Both the position numbers and the translations under genes were made by a program. From contig JAFUZP010000002.1 in the NCBI GenBank assembly GCA_017476545.1, forward strand, positions 1 through 64,000: a stretch of DNA of 64,000 nucleotides, written 5' to 3'. Below, one piece after another: positions 58,792-64,000 of the stretch (position 1 is the first letter of the stretch; every line of letters starts with the position of its first letter). Below the pieces are notes generated by a model. That model worked only from the letters and a program-made list of their open reading frames with translations, had not been told where the DNA came from and did no database searches. This DNA comes from Alloprevotella sp. (GTDB taxonomy: Bacteria > Bacteroidota > Bacteroidia > Bacteroidales > Bacteroidaceae).

Positions 58792-61611
58792 TCATAATTT
58801 CTCTTTCAGATAGGCTGCCGTATAGCCTTTTCCTGCGGCGGCGATTTCCTCCGGCGTACCTTCAGCCACGATGCAGCCTCCGCCCCGCCCGCCTTCCGGG
58901 CCGAGGTCGATGATGTGGTCGGCGCACTTTATGACTTCCAGGTTGTGCTCAATGATGAGTACCGTGTGGCCCCGTTCGATGAGGGCGTTGAGGCTCTTGA
59001 GCAGGCGGCTGATGTCGTGGAAATGGAGGCCCGTGGTAGGCTCGTCAAAGATGAAGAGTGTGGGTTCGGATTGCTCCTGCGCGAGGTAGTAAGCCAGTTT
59101 CACGCGCTGGTTTTCCCCGCCGGAGAGCGTGCTGCTGCTCTGTCCGAGCTTAATATAGCCCAGTCCGACGTCCTGTAGCGGGCGGAGACGCTTCACTATC
59201 TTGTCCTGCCTCGTTTCTGAGAAGAACTCAATGGCTTGGTTCACGGTCATATTGAGGATGTCATGTACGTTCTGTCCGTGGAATCTCACCTGTAGGGTGT
59301 CCGCCTTGAAGCGTTTCCCGTGACAGGCCTCGCATTCCAGAACCAGGTCGGCCATGAACTGCATCTCTACCTTTACGGTCCCTTCGCCCTTACACTCCTC
59401 GCAGCGGCCGCCATCCGCATTGAAACTGAAGAATGCAGGCGTGAAGTCCATCTGTTTGGCAAGGGGCTGTTCTGCCATCAGGCGGCGTATCTCATCGTAA
59501 GCCTTGACGTAAGTGACAGGGTTGCTCCGCGTGGACTTGCCTATGGGGTTCTGGTCGATGAACTCCACCGCCTTCACTGCGTCAAGACTGCCGGACAGTT
59601 CCGTGAATTCCCCGGGGCGGTCGGCCACTTGGTCCATACGCCGTTTGAGCGCGTTGTACAGGATGTCGCGCACGAGGGTACTCTTGCCCGATCCGCTCAC
59701 ACCCGTGACGACCGTCATCACGTTGAGCGGAAAACGCACATCAATACCTTTCAGGTTGTTGGCGCGTGCGCCGCGCACCTCTATGTAGTTATTCCATTGC
59801 CGTCGCCTCGTGGGAACAGCTATCCGCTCCTTCCCGGTGAGGTAGTCCAGCGTATGGGACGGGCGTTCCGTCTTCTTGGGCAGCCGTTTCGGGGGTACGC
59901 CGGAAAACATCACTTCGCCGCCAAGGCGTCCGGCCTCTGGGCCGATGTCGATGATATAGTCTGCAGCCCGCATGATTTCTTCGTCATGCTCAACGATGAT
60001 GACCGTATTGCCCAAGTCGCGTAGTTCCTTAAGTACCTTGATGAGGCGTGCCGTGTCGCGGCTGTGCAAGCCGATACTGGGCTCGTCCAAAATGTAGAGT
60101 GAGCCGACAAGGCTGCTGCCGAGACTGGTCGCTAGGTTTATACGTTGGCTTTCGCCACCCGACAGGGAGTTGGACAGCCGGTCCAGGGTAAGGTAGCCTA
60201 ACCCCACGTCCGTCAGGAATTGTAGCCGGTTGCGTATTTCCGTAATCAGGCGTCTGCCCACTTTCGCGTCCGCTTCGGGCAGTTCCAGCGCGTCAAAGAA
60301 GCGTTGGAGTTCCGCCACAGGCATCCGCACAACCTCGGAGATGCTCCGTCCGCCGACGCGCACATAGTCGGCCTGGGGCTTGAGGCGTGAGCCGTGGCAG
60401 GTGGGGCAGACGGTTTTGCCCCGGTAGCGGGCAAGCATGACGCGGTATTGTATTTTGTACTGGTTCTCGCGCAGCATTTCGAAGAAGGCGTCGATGCTGA
60501 CGCGTTCGTGGGGAGGGCGCGCCATCTCCTCCGCGTCTCCGTGCCACAGGACGTCCTTCTCTTCCTGCGTCAGCTCGTAGTAAGGCTTGAAAATGGGGAA
60601 GTTTTTTGGACTTTGCCGGCGGATGAACTCCTCCTTCCACAGCCCCATCTTCTCGCCGCGCCAGCACATGACGGCACCATCGTAGAGCGAGAGTGAAGAA
60701 TCCGGCACGACAAGTCGTTCGTCAATACCGATGATGCGACCGAAGCCCTCGCATTCGGGACACGCGCCCATCGGGGAATTGAACGAGAACATCTGCTCCG
60801 ATGGCTCTTCAAACGTGAGTCCGTCGGCTTCGAAGCGCGTGGAGAAGCGGTGCAGTGCGCGGCTGGGATAGAAACGCAGCAGGCATTCGCCGCCCCCCTC
60901 GTAGAAGGCGGTTTCAATGGAGTCCCGGAAGCGGTTGAGCGAGTCCTTGGCTGTGCTGACGGCCAGGCGGTCAATCAGGAGGAACACCCGCCCCGCGTGC
61001 CACTCCTCTTCCAGTGCGGGAAGCGTATCGCCTTTTTCGAGCGCGTCATCTATCCGTTCCATGTTCCCGTCCACGTCAAGGCGTGAGATGCCTTGCTTCA
61101 GTAACATTTCCAGTTGCTCGCGGAAAGCTCTGCCGTCTGGACAGCGGAGAGGCGCCAACAGGGTGAAGCGTGTCCCTTCCGCATAGGTCTGTGACTGCCG
61201 CACGACATCCTCCACCGTGTGCTTGCACACTTCCTGCCCCGTGACGGGTGAGTACGTGTGTCCGGCGCGTGCGAAGAGCAGGCGCAGGTAGTCGTATATT
61301 TCCGTTGAAGTGCCCACCGTCGAGCGCGGGTTACGGGCGGAGACTTTCTGCTCTATCGCGATGGCGGGCGGAAGTCCGTGGATGTAGTCGCAGTCAGGCT
61401 TGTGCATACGGCCGAGGAACTGCCGCGCATAGGCCGACAGGCTCTCCACATAGCGGCGTTGTCCCTCGGCATATAGCGTGTCGAAGGCCAGGGATGATTT
61501 TCCGCTGCCAGATAGCCCCGTCACAACTACCAGCTTGCCCAGTGGTATTTCCAGGTCGATATTCTTCAGGTTATTGACCCGGGCACCTTTGATTAGGATA
61601 TGTTCTTGCAT
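58792..61611 (-). CDS. uvrA: UvrABC system protein A
   Basis: 939 residues from ATG 61611 ([23 protein letters not shown]); the frame runs to 61917 but crosses both promoters. Two ABC ATPase halves have Walker [13 protein letters not shown] and [11 protein letters not shown] and signatures LSGGESQRI and LSGGENQRV. Zinc-binding cysteines are in [16 protein letters not shown] and CEECKGEG...CEACHGKRF. UvrA detects bulky DNA damage with UvrB. It is divergent from sbcD with closely set promoters. Confidence 0.97.
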   Translation of the reverse strand: MQEHILIKGARVNNLKNIDLEIPLGKLVVVTGLSGSGKSSLAFDTLYAEGQRRYVESLSAYARQFLGRMHKPDCDYIHGLPPAIAIEQKVSARNPRSTVGTSTEIYDYLRLLFARAGHTYSPVTGQEVCKHTVEDVVRQSQTYAEGTRFTLLAPLRCPDGRAFREQLEMLLKQGISRLDVDGNMERIDDALEKGDTLPALEEEWHAGRVFLLIDRLAVSTAKDSLNRFRDSIETAFYEGGGECLLRFYPSRALHRFSTRFEADGLTFEEPSEQMFSFNSPMGACPECEGFGRIIGIDERLVVPDSSLSLYDGAVMCWRGEKMGLWKEEFIRRQSPKNFPIFKPYYELTQEEKDVLWHGDAEEMARPPHERVSIDAFFEMLRENQYKIQYRVMLARYRGKTVCPTCHGSRLKPQADYVRVGGRSISEVVRMPVAELQRFFDALELPEADAKVGRRLITEIRNRLQFLTDVGLGYLTLDRLSNSLSGGESQRINLATSLGSSLVGSLYILDEPSIGLHSRDTARLIKVLKELRDLGNTVIIVEHDEEIMRAADYIIDIGPEAGRLGGEVMFSGVPPKRLPKKTERPSHTLDYLTGKERIAVPTRRRQWNNYIEVRGARANNLKGIDVRFPLNVMTVVTGVSGSGKSTLVRDILYNALKRRMDQVADRPGEFTELSGSLDAVKAVEFIDQNPIGKSTRSNPVTYVKAYDEIRRLMAEQPLAKQMDFTPAFFSFNADGGRCEECKGEGTVKVEMQFMADLVLECEACHGKRFKADTLQVRFHGQNVHDILNMTVNQAIEFFSETRQDKIVKRLRPLQDVGLGYIKLGQSSSTLSGGENQRVKLAYYLAQEQSEPTLFIFDEPTTGLHFHDISRLLKSLNALIERGHTVLIIEHNLEVIKCADHIIDLGPEGGRGGGCIVAEGTPEEIAAAGKGYTAAYLKEKL

Positions 61612-61631
61612 AAAATAATCGGATTGTCGCG

Positions 61632-61639
61632 CAAAATTA
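61632..61639 (-). promoter_or_regulatory. uvrA -7 box
   Basis: TAATTTTG on the minus strand, 20 bases before the uvrA ATG. Only 13 bases separate it from the opposing sbcD -7 box. Confidence 0.65.
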
Positions 61640-61652
61640 ACGCTTTTCTCCG

Positions 61653-61660
61653 TAATTTTG
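61653..61660 (+). promoter_or_regulatory. sbcDC -7 box
   Basis: TAATTTTG on the plus strand, 63 bases before the sbcD ATG. Its -33 region would fall inside the uvrA transcribed leader. Confidence 0.65.
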
Positions 61661-61723
61661 CACCTCGTTGTGAGCCGAACTGCGGCGGAGCGCAAAAAAC
61701 AGGACACTAAGCAAGAAAGAAAT

Positions 61724-62953
61724 ATGAAGTTACTACATACTGCCGACTGGCATCTTGGCAATACGTTCCACGGATATAGCCGCGAGGAGGAGCACGCCCA
61801 TTTCCTTGGATGGCTGCTTGGGGAACTGGTGCAACGGCAGCCGGACGTGCTGTTCGTGGCGGGCGATATTTTTGATTCGCCGAACCCCTCCGCCACGGCC
61901 GAGGGTATGTTCTTCAACTTCCTGCATGATGCGACGCAGGCAGTAGCGGGGTTGCAAATCGTTATCGTGGCGGGTAATCATGATTCCGGCGGCAGATTAG
62001 AGGCGCCGGAAGCACTGCTGAAAGCGCACAACGTGTACGTGAGGGGGACCGTCCGGCGGACCGAGACGGATGAACCGGACTATGATTACTATATACTCCC
62101 CCTTAGCCGCCGCGACACCACGGAGGCGGAAATCGTGACGTTTGCCGTGCCTTATCTCCGTTCGGGGGATTATCCGGCGGGAATGTCACAGGAAGAGGGA
62201 CTTAAGCATTTTTTCGCACAACTATATAAGCGGCTGAAGAAAAGTGACTTTGCCGGGCTGCCCGTTTTTGTCTGCGCCCACTACTATGCTGACGGCGCGC
62301 AAATCAACACTGCGGAGCACAGTGAGCGGCTCGTAGTGGGCGGGCAGGACCGGGTGGATGACGCATCGTGGCGGAAGGGGGCGTCCTATGTTGCCCTCGG
62401 ACATATCCACAAGGCGCAGCAGAGTGCCGCGAACGCGTATTATGCCGGAAGCGCCCTGCCGCTTTCCTTCTCGGAGAAGTCCTATAAGCATGGCGTTCGC
62501 TGGATAGAAACAGACGAGTCGGGGGCGATTACCTCCACATTCGTTGAATATACACCCTTGCGCGGCCTTATCTCCATCCCGGACAAGGGGGCTGCGCGTC
62601 CGGCGGATGTGCTCGGCGAGCTCAGCGATTTGCCTGAGCGGAAGCGGGATGACGACGGCCGCACGTGGCCCTATTTGGAAATCCGGGTGCGGGAGGAGCA
62701 GCCTGAACCGGAGTTGCTGCATGATGTGACAGCAGTTTTGCAGTCGCGGGCAGCGCATTTCTGCCGGATGGTGCGCGAGACGGACGAGAAAAACGGGCAG
62801 CAGGGAGTGACGGAAGCGGTGGAGACGCTCAACACTTTATCCCCGCAGGAAATGGCGGAGCGGGTGTTCCGCCAGCGTTTCGGTGAGAATATGCCCGATG
62901 AACTCAAGGGTAGGTTTGAACAGGCCGTAGAGGCTGTGATGAAGGACGCATGA
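61724..62953 (+). CDS. sbcD: exonuclease subunit SbcD
   Basis: 409 residues from ATG 61724 (MKLLHTADWHLGNTF); the frame extends to 61658 without support. Mre11-type phosphodiesterase motifs are HTADWHLG, VAGDIFDSPNPS, IVAGNHDSGGRL and, later, ALGHIHKAQ. It forms a complex with SbcC that cuts hairpins and processes DNA ends, with Mn-dependent nuclease activity. The stop overlaps sbcC by four bases. Confidence 0.95.
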   Translation: MKLLHTADWHLGNTFHGYSREEEHAHFLGWLLGELVQRQPDVLFVAGDIFDSPNPSATAEGMFFNFLHDATQAVAGLQIVIVAGNHDSGGRLEAPEALLKAHNVYVRGTVRRTETDEPDYDYYILPLSRRDTTEAEIVTFAVPYLRSGDYPAGMSQEEGLKHFFAQLYKRLKKSDFAGLPVFVCAHYYADGAQINTAEHSERLVVGGQDRVDDASWRKGASYVALGHIHKAQQSAANAYYAGSALPLSFSEKSYKHGVRWIETDESGAITSTFVEYTPLRGLISIPDKGAARPADVLGELSDLPERKRDDDGRTWPYLEIRVREEQPEPELLHDVTAVLQSRAAHFCRMVRETDEKNGQQGVTEAVETLNTLSPQEMAERVFRQRFGENMPDELKGRFEQAVEAVMKDA

Positions 62954-64000
62954 AAATAGAAAAGATAACGCTGTGTAATCTTGCCTCTTTTGAGGGGGAA
63001 CACGTCATTGATTTCGGCGTGGAGCCGCTCCGCTCGGCGGGCCTTTTTGCCATAACCGGTGATACGGGGGCGGGTAAGTCCACGTTGTTGGATGCCATCT
63101 GTCTGGCACTTTATAACCGGACGCCGCGTTTGGACGATGCGGAAAAGCTTGAGCGGAATGAACTGGATAATTCGGAGCGGAAGAAGCAGGCGATACAGGC
63201 TTCCGACCCGCGCAATATGATGCGCCGGGGGCAGAAAACAGCGTATAGCCGCGTAGAGTTCACGCTTTCCGATGGCTCACGCTACGAAGCTGGATGGCTG
63301 TGCCGGGTGAAGCGGACAGGCACTTATGATACAGTGAGTCGATCGTTGCGCCAGATTTCTCCCCGGAAGAAGGATATCGCCTCCGGTACGGACAAGGAAG
63401 TGCAGCCGCTGATAGACGAGATTGTAGGCTTGGATTATATGCAGTTCTCCCGTACCGTGATGCTCGCGCAGGGCAGTTTCGCCACCTTCTTGCAGGCGAA
63501 AAAACGTGATAAGTCCGCCTTGCTCGAAAAACTCACGGGGACGGAAATATACGGCCTCATATCTATGAAAATCTATGAGTTGTCCGGTCAAGCTGAGGCG
63601 AAGGCAAAGGAAATCGCTAGTCGGATAGAAGGAATCCTGCACCATCGCCTTACACCCGAACAACTAGACAGTATCCAAAGCGACATTCACCAGAAAACAA
63701 CGCTTAGGGATAGCCTGCAGCAAGAATTGGAGGATGTGAAAAAGTCTCTCCGCTGGCTGGATGAATACGAGGTGGCCGCGAAGGATACAGCTCGGTTGGA
63801 GGCGGAGAATGTTGCTGCACGGAAAGCCCTTTCCGCAATGCGGGCGGAACAACTCCTACTGGAGCGTTACGACAGCGTGCAGCCCATGCAATCGCTTTTT
63901 GAAACGATACAAGTGCACCAGCAGGACATCGGAACGCTGAAGGGGCAGGTAGCGGTCATCTCAACGGCACTTACAGATGGTGAGAAACAACTGACGGAGG
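62950..64000 (+). CDS. sbcC: exonuclease subunit SbcC (5' part, cut by window edge)
   Basis: The frame is open from ATG 62950 to the end of the window, about 350 codons, with no stop. The N-terminus MKIEKITLCNLASFEGEHV and Walker A ITGDTGAGKSTLLDAICLALYNRTPR are typical SbcC/Rad50. MLAQGSFATFLQAKKRDKSALLEKLTGTEIY matches the region before the first coiled coil, which starts near residue 235. The rest lies outside. It is the SMC-like ATPase partner of SbcD. Confidence 0.95.
   Translation, partial: MKIEKITLCNLASFEGEHVIDFGVEPLRSAGLFAITGDTGAGKSTLLDAICLALYNRTPRLDDAEKLERNELDNSERKKQAIQASDPRNMMRRGQKTAYSRVEFTLSDGSRYEAGWLCRVKRTGTYDTVSRSLRQISPRKKDIASGTDKEVQPLIDEIVGLDYMQFSRTVMLAQGSFATFLQAKKRDKSALLEKLTGTEIYGLISMKIYELSGQAEAKAKEIASRIEGILHHRLTPEQLDSIQSDIHQKTTLRDSLQQELEDVKKSLRWLDEYEVAAKDTARLEAENVAARKALSAMRAEQLLLERYDSVQPMQSLFETIQVHQQDIGTLKGQVAVISTALTDGEKQLTE

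Noticed and set aside
1-64000. tRNA, rRNA or mobile elements
   Set aside because: I read the gaps for cloverleaf-like or transposase-related sequence and found none that I could support.

Overview
This 64 kb window is a chromosomal segment of an anaerobic or nanaerobic member of the Bacteroidetes, most likely order Bacteroidales; I cannot assign a genus. Promoters upstream of many genes carry the Bacteroidetes -7 box TAnnTTTG, in several cases with TTG about 20 bases upstream. The gene set fits: DUF4271, DUF3109, DUF2851 and DUF4492 proteins, FloA, a flavodiiron FprA, DUF4492-cydAB, a charged-tail FtsA, a short ManC and an Omp28-like protein. Base composition is GC-rich. I see no rRNA or tRNA genes, insertion sequence, prophage or CRISPR array.

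Layout. 1-6.4 kb: ridA and a LOG-family gene on +, facing a long minus-strand operon metK-LOG-DUF4271-hemD-rnpA-yidD-tatD. Its leader contains a SAM-riboswitch-like element followed by an intrinsic terminator. 6.6-14.1 kb: coaD-S41 protease, manC, then U32-ribF-CPBP-dusB joined by ATGA overlaps. 14.2-16.9 kb: DUF3109, ung and a NagX/DUF5009-like membrane protein. 16.9-21.1 kb: two copies of a duplicated cassette (repeat array, promoter, structured 5' UTR, conserved protein leader, divergent C-terminus) flanking parE. 21.1-25.2 kb: an acetyltransferase and polA. 25.5-40.9 kb: surface and nutrient genes, namely an Ala-rich lipoprotein, a GH33-type sialidase and floA in one minus-strand unit, a large secreted GH2 beta-galactosidase, an M16 protease, and a TonB-dependent receptor with a Cys-rich HMA protein. 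41.0-45.2 kb: oxygen handling (fprA facing cydAB-DUF4492). 45.5-52.1 kb: the end of a division/cell-wall cluster, murG-murC-ftsQ-ftsA-ftsZ-yqeY. 52.4-58.4 kb: dprA, a thioesterase, DUF2851 and a duplicated-domain Omp28-like protein. 58.8-64 kb: uvrA, divergent from sbcD-sbcC; sbcC runs off the right edge.

Two features stand out. First, eight intergenic arrays of a 16-17 bp near-palindrome (ideal form GTAACCCTAGGGTTAC), four to six units each, recur at a nearly constant 22 bp period across the window. I do not recognise this as a named element. Second, the duplicated cassette has a near-identical promoter, 5' UTR and first ~53 codons, but its C-terminal ~130 residues have diverged strongly. 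A hairpin in the 5' UTR shows a compensatory base-pair change between the copies. The cassette contains one of the arrays at a fixed distance from the promoter, so the two phenomena may be linked.

Functionally, most genes are housekeeping (SAM, CoA, flavin and heme synthesis; DNA repair and replication; division). The accessory functions point to glycan foraging (sialidase plus beta-galactosidase), metal uptake or handling, and defence against oxygen in a host-associated anaerobe.
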